Assembly: GCA_029934915.1 (NCBI GenBank)
Contig: JAOZLI010000037.1
Span: forward strand, 1-13,886
Length of the DNA: 13,886 bases
Reading direction: 5' to 3'
Origin: Desulfocapsa sp.
GTDB lineage: Bacteria > Desulfobacterota > Desulfobulbia > Desulfobulbales > Desulfocapsaceae
Below the pieces are notes generated by a model that worked only from the letters and a program-made list of their open reading frames with translations, was not told the DNA's origin and did no database searches. Positions 8,501 through 13,886 of the stretch are shown in pieces (positions within the stretch are counted from its first letter, which is position 1; every line of letters starts with the position of its first letter). Both the position numbers and the translations under genes were made by a program.

Positions 8501-8815
8501 GGTATCTGCAGTGACATCAGTGAAATGCAGTTGGAAATTCAGAGGGTTTACTTCCACTTCTCCCATGGAAAAAGAAAGCCCTGTTGATTTTTGAATGTAA
8601 CCGGGTAGATATTTCTCGATTGCCATGGGGGCAAGATAGCGAGCTGAAGCAAAATAAAAGCCAAGTAAAAGAGCGGACAAAACCGCAAAAAGAATCCCTT
8701 TGTAGCCACCTGTTCGCTTTTTTCTGGGCGGAGATTTTTTAGTAAAGCTGGGTTTTACCTCTTTTTTAGGAGAGTTTGCTTCGTTTATGGAGATGGAACC
8801 GTAGTGATCAGACAT
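5540..8815 (-). CDS. DUF748/AsmA-like envelope protein with OmpA-like C-terminus
   Basis: The 1091-aa protein begins with a short basic cytoplasmic tail (lysine/arginine-rich, 18-39) and one signal-anchor helix (about 40-57). A very long beta-rich region of amphipathic strands follows, with repeated lines such as GVDLTGELYFQPL and SFQGKLRLTDGRLQLEEN. This is the pattern of DUF748 proteins in the AsmA/YhdP-like superfamily, whose best-studied members are bridge-like proteins implicated in phospholipid movement between inner and outer membranes. The last ~125 residues (about 963-1075) look like an OmpA/MotB-type fold, with ILFQAGTNKLSAAGKETL and then TGQADEAIDRDAL where peptidoglycan-binding relatives have a GHTD motif. 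It heads the operon with prmA and the PGPGW gene. The start has no Shine-Dalgarno: T-rich sequence precedes ATG, with TATAAA seven bases upstream. A lipid-transport role is an inference. Confidence 0.82.
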   Translation of the reverse strand: MSDHYGSISINEANSPKKEVKPSFTKKSPPRKKRTGGYKGILFAVLSALLLGFYFASARYLAPMAIEKYLPGYIQKSTGLSFSMGEVEVNPLNFQLHFTDVTADTPDSKTRQPLLQIPSLFIDMDLTSLLRNSFACDKLTLQDPSLNIIRLKDKSYNLPVLSRLSQKQNQEEIIDFTNLPFLFSFNNIDINNGNILLTDQVRGTSHTVKKLYLAIPTLSNFSFQAKDYILPHFSAIINNSKVELNGKTISLEDGINFQTKLFCSIANLDLITYFSYLPDSFPWVLSKGTTDLNLEITFSPGQKQEELLAIDINVKGSDIFLQTKSEKTKISLPFIQLDATLLPISRRLDFKTIVAKKPQLISNQQQLSAGLSSALAPYTDKSKHIAITIGQLLLDQGRLVLQDKEDSIWNSLECSIRDFNMVKNSGNFRISGKQAIGSASFTWQGSVKQARTIQGKLIFNDFQANPIIRQLHQNQDLLVTGTTDFTGDLTLSTVKPDITEYSIDNATMQFHNLTLAENKTRWLQADSVRFTRLQRLENRFSLGNIFLKNSSLRLTADNYPTLFNSLFSTKNRPDIQGVDLTGELYFQPLEDQEQELHFTELRFQANRLDKKAPSENFNFAGTLGSNGQIKSKGILSLAPTALQADITFSAIDSALLSPFFKKWPILLHSDAMLHGKGTFNYPATSFQGKLRLTDGRLQLEENKSLLSWDNAELDKAECVFSPFSLKASQLTFQNPQMQYNIDTKSPFQRLESSLRQLLATNDKKESLFPVYIKKTNFGGATVPMKDQRITPPWKSTLNEVEGYINNLNSKGEGLTSFGMEGLVEGAPYSLSGSIALFQNRDDARARLSLSDFPLRSFAKQLKNQPLKIENAMINLQSKLTSKDLNQSSISEITISDLFPSSTEDDTALAVALLKNSAGNFRLSIEMKETNRALFQAATDNFQTNVIKSSYAPLLLDPNFKDLQNNSFILFQAGTNKLSAAGKETLIRYSALLAAHPTVALSITGQADEAIDRDALAKAITDGKAVTVYDDELLELAMERTLIVYDFCIHSLAIAPARVSINEKPLLLNTSPANGAALTLMPLAVAVAEAPK

Positions 8816-8939
8816 AAAAAAATTTATATGTAACTATTCAGCACCCCAACCGGCGGGGTGGCATATGTTTAAAAGTAACCTAGTCTCAGCATGTTGGTTG
8901 TTTTGTCGCTTAGGGGCTAAAGAGTATTCTAGCTCGAGT

Positions 8940-9015
8940 GTAGGTTGCGGTTGAGTGTAGCGAAACCCAACATGTTTGCAGATGTTGGGTTTCGCTACAC
9001 TCAACCACAACCTAC
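8940..9015. repeat. Dispersed-type hairpin repeat with 34-bp arms
   Basis: The left arm (8940-8973) and right arm (8982-9015) are reverse complements over 34 bp with a single C/A mismatch, which becomes G-U if transcribed from the minus strand. The loop is only 8 nt. The right arm starts ATGTTGGGTTTCGCTAC and ends CAACCTAC. This closely resembles a hairpin that I recall scattered through intergenic regions of many Proteobacteria and Cyanobacteria (REP/MITE-like). It sits in the divergent spacer between the DUF748 operon and the channel gene. It encodes no protein, and open frames across it are by-products of its symmetry. Confidence 0.88.
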
Positions 9016-9025
9016 CAAAATACAA

Positions 9026-9037
9026 TTTGTATACAAA
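9026..9037. promoter_or_regulatory. 12-bp perfect palindrome, possible operator
   Basis: TTTGTATACAAA is a perfect palindrome and partly overlaps a second imperfect one (ATACAA-T-TTGTAT, starting at 9020). It lies about 130 bp upstream of the channel gene and just beyond the hairpin repeat. It could bind a dimeric repressor or activator. The region is AT-rich, so chance is a fair alternative. Confidence 0.3.
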
Positions 9038-9096
9038 GAACAGTGCTGAAAAGTTATATATTATAATAATAATAAAACAGGATTTACTTGCATCTG

Positions 9097-9125
9097 TTGA
9101 GCTATTTGCAATAGGCTAATGATAA
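9097..9125 (+). promoter_or_regulatory. Candidate promoter of the channel-cdaA-cdaR-glmM cluster
   Basis: TTGAGC (9097-9102) and TGATAA (9120-9125) are separated by 17 bp, with initiation expected around 9132 and a leader of roughly 34 nt. Each hexamer matches its consensus at four positions. The upstream 9055-9080 stretch is strongly AT-rich and could act as an UP-like element. No other candidate in the spacer fits better. Confidence 0.4.
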
Positions 9126-9165
9126 GAACTTACCACTGAACGGGAAAAACTTAAAACGAAAAAGT

Positions 9166-10551
9166 ATGAATAGCCGTCGACGCATTATATTATCACTTTC
9201 TCTTACTTTATTTTTTCTAATGGTGGGAACGGTTGGCTATATCCTGATAGAAGATTACACATTGCTGGAAGCTGTGTATATGACGGTCATCAGTATTACA
9301 ACGGTTGGATACAGTGCAGTTCATCCGCTTACTAAAGTAGGACAGATCTTTACCATGCTCCTGCTTCTTTTCGGAGTGGGAAGTCTTGCATTTGCAGCAC
9401 ATGCTTTTACAGAATCAATGATAGAAAGGGCAGCAAATCCGGAACGGGAGAAAAGAAAGATGGAAAAGAAGGTGAGCCGACTCTCAAACCACACAATAAT
9501 CTGTGGACATGGAAGGGTGGGTGCCGCATCAGCGGAACATCTGGCTGATTCCGGCAAAGCATTTGTGGTTTTGGAAACGTCTCCCGAGGAAGTCGAAGAA
9601 GTTCGAAAGCAAGGGTATCTATGTTTGCAAGGTGATGCCACAATCGAAAAAACGCTGATAGCTGCAGGTATAAAAGCGGCCGATTCTTTGCTGGCCTTAC
9701 TCGATTCTGATCCTGACAATCTCTTTACGGTACTCACTGCAAGAGAATTGAATCCCACCTTACATATTGTGGCAAGATCCGAATCCGTTTATGCCGAATC
9801 AAAAATATTACGTGCTGGTGCCGATTCTATTATTTCCCCTTATGCATCAGCAGGAAGACGGGTTGCTGACAAAATCATGGCTAAAACCAGACAACATCAG
9901 TTGCAGGTTTCTGATTATGAGGCTGTGGGAGCTCATTCCGCATCGAAGTGGGTTGATGTGAATGAAGAGTCAGGATTGGTGGATCATGCTGTGGAAATGG
10001 CATCTGCTTTTGTGGACGGTCAGATCGTCGGAATTCGGAGATCGGGCAAAGATATTTTATCTCCAACTCCTGATACCCACCTAATTATGGGAGATAAATT
10101 GCTGGTTATTGGTGTGCAGGACATCTGTGAAGATGCGGCGAGTCCTGAACAACCTCAAAAAATTGTTTTGGTGGACGATAACCCTGTTATTCGAAGATTG
10201 TATACCAGGTTATTTCAAAAAGCTGGATTTAATATTATGACAGCGTCCACCGGGCGTGAAGGGACGGCTTTAATATTGAAGGAACAGCCTGATGCTGCTG
10301 TGGTGGATTATCTTCTTGGTGATATAACCGGTGTGGATGTGTGTAGAAATATTCGCGAGAGTGATGCGGGGCAAATGGTGACACTAATATTGTTTACTGC
10401 AGATGATCATCCGGATATCCATGAAAATGCGTTGCAAAATGGAGCTGATGTGGTGGTGGTAAAGAGCCCCGATGCTGCAGAAATAGTCAATCTTGTCAGT
10501 GAAAAAATTGCAAGAGTTGAAAAAACATTAAAAAAGAGATCAGTAAGTTGA
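9166..10551 (+). CDS. Two-TM K+ channel fused to RCK and response-regulator receiver domains
   Basis: The 461-aa protein is modular. Residues 6-28 and 57-80 are two transmembrane helices flanking a pore loop with the filter TTVGYS at 45-50, the Ion_trans_2 architecture of MthK-like channels. Residues 108-240 form an RCK_N/TrkA-N Rossmann domain (GHGRVG at 114-119, acidic E137, GDAT at 156-159). Residues 250-322 resemble an RCK_C/TrkA-C ligand-binding domain. After a short linker (CEDAASPEQP), residues 331-445 form a receiver domain with the acidic pair D337-D338, phospho-acceptor D381, T411 and K433. The spacings are close to those in CheY. It probably gates K+ flux across the inner membrane in response to a nucleotide or ion and to phosphorylation. 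No output domain follows the receiver and no histidine kinase is in the window. The start lacks a clear Shine-Dalgarno. Confidence 0.9.
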   Translation: MNSRRRIILSLSLTLFFLMVGTVGYILIEDYTLLEAVYMTVISITTVGYSAVHPLTKVGQIFTMLLLLFGVGSLAFAAHAFTESMIERAANPEREKRKMEKKVSRLSNHTIICGHGRVGAASAEHLADSGKAFVVLETSPEEVEEVRKQGYLCLQGDATIEKTLIAAGIKAADSLLALLDSDPDNLFTVLTARELNPTLHIVARSESVYAESKILRAGADSIISPYASAGRRVADKIMAKTRQHQLQVSDYEAVGAHSASKWVDVNEESGLVDHAVEMASAFVDGQIVGIRRSGKDILSPTPDTHLIMGDKLLVIGVQDICEDAASPEQPQKIVLVDDNPVIRRLYTRLFQKAGFNIMTASTGREGTALILKEQPDAAVVDYLLGDITGVDVCRNIRESDAGQMVTLILFTADDHPDIHENALQNGADVVVVKSPDAAEIVNLVSEKIARVEKTLKKRSVS

Positions 10552-10658
10552 AATAATGGAGTTTTTCTGGAGGAAATCTGGTATAGGTGTGACAGTACAT
10601 AGGAAATATTATTGTTTTTTGCCGCAGTTTCTTCTTTTTCAAAAATGTGACCAAATAG

Positions 10659-11453
10659 ATGCTTGATAGTTTTGATATAATTCGTTGGCAGGATGTTCTC
10701 GACATCCTCATTGTGGCGTTTATCATTTATCAGCTTATCACCATTATCCGTGGCACTCGCTCGGCGCAGATGGTGCTTGGGTTGATTGTTCTTGGTATGG
10801 TCTATTTTATGGCCTCCATCCTTGACCTTGCTGCTTTACAGTGGTTACTTAAAACTTTTCTTGGCTCACTGTTTTTGATTGTTGTGATTGTTTTTCAACA
10901 GGATATCAGGCGAGCACTCACCCAGGTTGGGAAATCCCCCTTTCAGAAGAGTAGTGATATCGCTGAAAAGGATCTTGATGAAATTATTCGTGCTGTATTT
11001 TATCTGTCCAAGCGTCGCATTGGTGCCCTTATTGTTGTTGAACGAGAGACTGGCCTGCGTGAGTTTCTTGAGTCCGGGTTCAGGTTAAATGCTAATCTTA
11101 GTAAAGAGTTACTTATTTCCATTTTTATGCCTGTTTCGCCTCTGCACGATGGTGGTGTGATTATTTACAAGGGAAAGATCCAGACGGCTGGATGTATCAT
11201 GCCGCTTTCCCAAAATCCATATATCAGTAAACGGTTTGGTACCAGACACCGGGCGGCTATTGGTCTGTCGGAAGAGACCGATGCTGTCATTATTGTGGTT
11301 TCCGAGGAAACCCAGGAGATCTCTCTGGTACAACACGGTGCACTCACAGCAATGCATGATGAGATGACCTTGACCAATACCCTTAGAAATATCTTTTTGC
11401 CCAAAGCGAATGGCTCGACTTCTGGTTGGAAACAGTGGGTAGGGCGATCATGA
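10659..11453 (+). CDS. cdaA: Diadenylate cyclase CdaA
   Basis: This enzyme condenses two ATP into cyclic di-AMP at the inner membrane. The 264-aa protein has three N-terminal helices (about 12-30, 37-55, 62-80) and a DAC (DisA_N) domain (about 105-245). The conserved second motif GTRHRAAIG is intact at 194-202. The first motif reads PLHDGGVII at 161-169, where the usual form is DGAV. VSEET follows at 214-218. An in-frame TAG directly precedes the ATG, so the start cannot lie upstream, and MLDSFDIIRWQDVLDIL fits the family N-terminus. No Shine-Dalgarno is adjacent. The gene overlaps cdaR by 4 bp (ATGA) and follows the channel gene by 107 bp without a recognisable terminator. The order cdaA-cdaR-glmM is the conserved arrangement known from Firmicutes and other bacteria. 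Confidence 0.95.
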   Translation: MLDSFDIIRWQDVLDILIVAFIIYQLITIIRGTRSAQMVLGLIVLGMVYFMASILDLAALQWLLKTFLGSLFLIVVIVFQQDIRRALTQVGKSPFQKSSDIAEKDLDEIIRAVFYLSKRRIGALIVVERETGLREFLESGFRLNANLSKELLISIFMPVSPLHDGGVIIYKGKIQTAGCIMPLSQNPYISKRFGTRHRAAIGLSEETDAVIIVVSEETQEISLVQHGALTAMHDEMTLTNTLRNIFLPKANGSTSGWKQWVGRS

Positions 11454-12394
11454 GTTTCATTAATTTTCGATACTGGTTGCAGCTTTCTCCCAAAGACTGG
11501 GTGCTGCGTATAATCTCTTTAGGGCTTGCTATCGTGCTCTGGTATTTTGTCGGTGGCGAAGATATTGTTAATAAAAATGTTATGGTACCGGTCGAAGTCA
11601 TCAATCTGCCTCGTGATCTGGTGATTTCTAACCAGTTTAAAAAAGAGATAGAGGTTTCTGTAACAGGACCACGCAGTATGGTTCTTGATATGGGCAAGGG
11701 AAATGTCGTACGTCAGGTCGACTTACTTGAAGCGACTCCGGGAACCATGGTTCTTGTGAATAGTAATGATGTGATTCAGGTTCCAAGGGGAGTTAAGGTC
11801 CTTCGTATTCAGCCCGAAAGCATTATTCTTTCATTGGATAAGATGATCCAGAAGCAACTTGAGGTAAATCCTGTTACCAGTGGCACGCCAGCACCTGATT
11901 ATGTCTTAAAAGAGATTCGAATGGCGCCTGATTCCATTTCCATAACCGGACCGCAGACCGTGTTAGCTCAGTTTGATGTTCTTCGTACCAGCGTTATTGA
12001 TATTCAGGGCTTACGGGAGTCCACCGAAATTCAGGTACCTCTTGAGCTTGATCCTGTGATTATCGATCTTATAGGTGAGACCACCATTACTGCAAGTCTT
12101 GATATTGCCGTTGAAACTGTACATAAAACGATTTCTGGCCTGGCTGTTGAAGTCATGAAAAATGGTGTCTTACAAAGGGTAACTCCTGCCACGGTCGTGA
12201 TAACCGTTGCCCTGCCTAAAACGCTTATTCGTGACAGGGTAGATTTGCATTCCCTTTTTACTGTTACCGCAGTAGACGTACAAAAAAATGGAAAAATGAA
12301 AGTGAAGGCAGTTCCCACCAGAACGTTTACAGATCCTGTTCAAATTTTAAAGATTGAACCGGATACTGTTACCATCATAGAAGAAAAATTATAA
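11450..12394 (+). CDS. cdaR: YbbR-domain protein, CdaA regulator
   Basis: The 314-aa protein has one N-terminal membrane helix (about 19-34, ending in LWYFVGG) and an extracytoplasmic region of about three YbbR-like beta repeats (roughly 45-125, 130-215 and 218-312). Each repeat shows the alternation of a V.V...LP segment with lines such as PESIILS, PDSISITGP and PDTVTIIEE. CdaR binds CdaA in Gram-positive bacteria and modulates c-di-AMP synthesis, and I infer the same role here with the domain facing the periplasm. I chose the ATG at 11450, which overlaps the cdaA stop as ATGA and has AGGG 5 nt upstream. An in-frame ATG at 11426 would add eight residues inside cdaA. It is followed 24 bp later by glmM. 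Confidence 0.88.
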   Translation: MSFINFRYWLQLSPKDWVLRIISLGLAIVLWYFVGGEDIVNKNVMVPVEVINLPRDLVISNQFKKEIEVSVTGPRSMVLDMGKGNVVRQVDLLEATPGTMVLVNSNDVIQVPRGVKVLRIQPESIILSLDKMIQKQLEVNPVTSGTPAPDYVLKEIRMAPDSISITGPQTVLAQFDVLRTSVIDIQGLRESTEIQVPLELDPVIIDLIGETTITASLDIAVETVHKTISGLAVEVMKNGVLQRVTPATVVITVALPKTLIRDRVDLHSLFTVTAVDVQKNGKMKVKAVPTRTFTDPVQILKIEPDTVTIIEEKL

Positions 12395-12418
12395 TAAATA
12401 GAAGTTACAGGTTGTATC

Positions 12419-13762
12419 ATGAGAAAATTATTTGGAACAGATGGAATCCGGGGTGTCGCCAATATCTACCCTATGACCACAGAAATAGCCATGCAGGTGG
12501 GGCGTGCCATTGCCTTTATCGTAAAAAATAAGAAGGGAAGGCATCGTATTGTAATTGGAAAAGATACACGAGCTTCAGGGTATATGATAGAAAACGCTCT
12601 TGCTGCAGGTATCTGTTCCATGGGCGTTGATGTCTTGCTTGTAGGGCCTCTCCCCACACCCGGTATTGCCTTTATCACCACGTCCATGCGTGCCGACGCA
12701 GGAGTTGTTATTTCTGCTTCTCATAATCCCTTTCAGGATAATGGGATCAAAATCTTCTCTCACGATGGGTTTAAATTGCCCGATGCTGTGGAGGCTGACA
12801 TTGAAGATCTGATTTTTTCTCAGAAAATGGCAGCATTACGACCAGTGGCAGAAGAAGTGGGGCGAGCCAGGCGAATAGATGATGCAAAGGGTCGATATAT
12901 CGTATTCCTGAAGCATATGTTTCCTAAAAAACTGACGCTTGAAGGAATGAACATTGTCTTGGATTGTGCCCATGGTGCCACCTACGGCGTGGCTCCTTTC
13001 GTGTTCGAGGAGTTGGGGGCAAAAGTAACGACCTTGGGTGTGAATCCAGATGGAAAGAATATAAATCATGAATGCGGAGCTTTGCATCCGGAACTCATGG
13101 CTAAAAAAGTCAAAGAAATTGGCGCTGATATCGGTATTGCCCTTGATGGTGACGGTGACAGATTAATCGTCTGTGACGAAAATGGCAAAGTTGTGGGCGG
13201 TGATCATGTTATGGCGATTTGTGCCAAAGACCTGATGAAGAAAAGAAAGCTGAAGAAGAAAACCCTTGTTACCACTGTAATGTCTAATATGGGGCTTGAA
13301 CTCGCCATGAAAGAGATGGGCGGGAAGATGGTACGTACCCAGGTTGGGGATCGCTATGTCGTAGAAGAGATGCGAAAAAAAGGCTACTCCTTTGGTGGTG
13401 AACAGTCCGGACATCTTGTTTTTATAGATCATATTACCACCGGTGATGGGAATCTTGCGGCTCTCCAGTTGCTTGGTATTATGAGAAAACGCGGGAAGAA
13501 ACTCTCGGAGCTTGCCAAGGTGATGACGTCCTATCCGCAGGTTTTAAATAACGTTCGCACAACAAGTAGGATTGATCTTGAGAATTTCACCGATTTTCAG
13601 AAAGCGGTGAAAAAGATGGAGAAGAAACTGGGGAAAAAGGGACGAATTCTTGTTCGTGCATCGGGGACTGAGCCTGTTATTCGTGTGATGGTGGAAGGGG
13701 AGAAGAAAAAGACCATTCAGGCCATGGCCGATGAATTGGGTGAGATGATAGCAAAGGCCTGA
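12419..13762 (+). CDS. glmM: Phosphoglucosamine mutase
   Basis: GlmM converts glucosamine-6-phosphate to glucosamine-1-phosphate, feeding UDP-GlcNAc for peptidoglycan and lipopolysaccharide. The 447-aa length is standard. All four signature loops of the alpha-D-phosphohexomutase family are present: the N-terminus [12 protein letters not shown], the phosphoserine loop ISASHNP with catalytic S101, the metal-binding DGDGDR at 243-248, the sugar-binding GGEQSGH at 326-332, and the phosphate-binding RASGTEP at 413-419. The last 80 residues are lysine-rich. It closes the cdaA-cdaR-glmM cluster. In Firmicutes GlmM also binds and inhibits CdaA, and the conserved order here makes a similar link plausible. 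Only a weak AGG lies upstream of the ATG. Confidence 0.97.
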   Translation: MRKLFGTDGIRGVANIYPMTTEIAMQVGRAIAFIVKNKKGRHRIVIGKDTRASGYMIENALAAGICSMGVDVLLVGPLPTPGIAFITTSMRADAGVVISASHNPFQDNGIKIFSHDGFKLPDAVEADIEDLIFSQKMAALRPVAEEVGRARRIDDAKGRYIVFLKHMFPKKLTLEGMNIVLDCAHGATYGVAPFVFEELGAKVTTLGVNPDGKNINHECGALHPELMAKKVKEIGADIGIALDGDGDRLIVCDENGKVVGGDHVMAICAKDLMKKRKLKKKTLVTTVMSNMGLELAMKEMGGKMVRTQVGDRYVVEEMRKKGYSFGGEQSGHLVFIDHITTGDGNLAALQLLGIMRKRGKKLSELAKVMTSYPQVLNNVRTTSRIDLENFTDFQKAVKKMEKKLGKKGRILVRASGTEPVIRVMVEGEKKKTIQAMADELGEMIAKA

Positions 13763-13788
13763 ATGAGTGTTGCGAGAGGTTGGCTGAA

Positions 13789-13886
13789 TTATGCCCACAA
13801 CATGGATAAATCAAATTCGATGGCATCAAAAGGTGGCAGAGACACTGTTTGGTCCTCGCTCAGGGTTTCCAGCAAAAGCCATTTGT
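13789..13886 (-). CDS. 3' end of an unidentified gene (possibly Uma2-like)
   Basis: A minus-strand frame is open from the window edge for 32 codons and ends with TAA at 13789, convergent with glmM and 26 bp from it. The visible C-terminus is hydrophobic-acidic and ends LPPFDAIEFDLSMLWA. The closing pattern of a proline-rich turn, an aliphatic strand, then DLxxLW resembles the tail of Uma2-family (DUF820) putative endonucleases, but 31 residues are too few to be sure. The start and most of the gene lie outside the window. Confidence 0.4.
   Translation of the reverse strand, partial: KWLLLETLSEDQTVSLPPFDAIEFDLSMLWA

Noticed and set aside
8842..8860. GC-rich mini-hairpin (CACCCC/GGGGTG) as a terminator
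   Set aside because: The stem is six base pairs, no gene ends there, and it has no T-run directly after it on either strand.
8834..9025. Minus-strand open frame of 63 codons in the divergent spacer
   Set aside because: It is made largely of the hairpin repeat at 8940-9015 and nearby non-coding sequence, with no family resemblance.
9016..9165. c-di-AMP (ydaO-type) riboswitch before the channel gene
   Set aside because: I looked because of the adjacent cyclase. The leader after the likely promoter is only about 35 nt and AT-rich, too short for that fold, and no matching conserved segments are visible.
10552..10658. Terminator between the channel gene and cdaA
   Set aside because: A T-rich stretch (TTGTTTTTTG) is present near 10611, but no GC-rich stem precedes it, so I cannot support a terminator or split the two genes into separate transcripts.
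1..13886. CRISPR array, integrase, transposase or defence cassette
   Set aside because: There are no regularly spaced direct repeats, and no recombinase, nuclease or toxin-antitoxin motifs in any convincing frame apart from a tentative Uma2-like tail at the right edge.

Overview
The window looks like a chromosomal stretch of a Gram-negative, Desulfobacterota-type bacterium, possibly Desulfobulbales-like. The basis is a CdaA/YbbR/GlmM operon, a MEMO-family protein beside cysS, and an AmpG-type muropeptide permease together with an AsmA/DUF748 envelope protein, which imply a periplasm and outer membrane. The lineage is an inference from gene content, not from any search. No phage, transposase, CRISPR array or restriction cassette is visible.

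Layout. (1) 1-2464, minus strand: cysS followed by amrB (MEMO family) in a tight pair. Downstream of them is a complete tRNA-Gln(CUG) with its own recognisable promoter. (2) 2599-4158, plus strand: an AmpG/PAT-family transporter, divergent from cysS. (3) 4182-4264: a large inverted repeat built from CATGAAG units, lying between convergent genes. (4) 8815 down to 4313, minus strand: a three-gene operon of a 1091-aa DUF748/AsmA-like protein with an OmpA-like C-terminus, a PrmA-type methyltransferase and a small PGPGW-type membrane protein. Their ends abut or overlap. (5) 8816-9165: a divergent intergenic region with a 34-bp-arm hairpin of a dispersed-repeat type, a 12-bp palindrome and a candidate promoter. 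(6) 9166-13762, plus strand: a two-TM potassium channel fused to an RCK module and then to a complete response-regulator receiver domain. It is followed by cdaA (diadenylate cyclase), cdaR (YbbR) and glmM. (7) 13789-13886: the 3' end of a minus-strand gene that runs off the window.

The most interesting item is region 6. The CdaA-CdaR-GlmM module makes c-di-AMP and links it to cell-wall precursor synthesis, and c-di-AMP is known in other bacteria to control K+ channels and transporters through RCK_C domains. Here a K+ channel with an RCK module lies directly upstream of the cyclase. The channel also carries a receiver domain whose Asp-Asp, Asp, Thr and Lys residues have CheY-like spacing. This suggests, without proving, a channel controlled by both phosphorylation and nucleotide. 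Several starts (cysS, the DUF748 gene, the channel and cdaA) lack a clear Shine-Dalgarno. Others (amrB, the PGPGW gene, cdaR) are plainly coupled to the gene before them.
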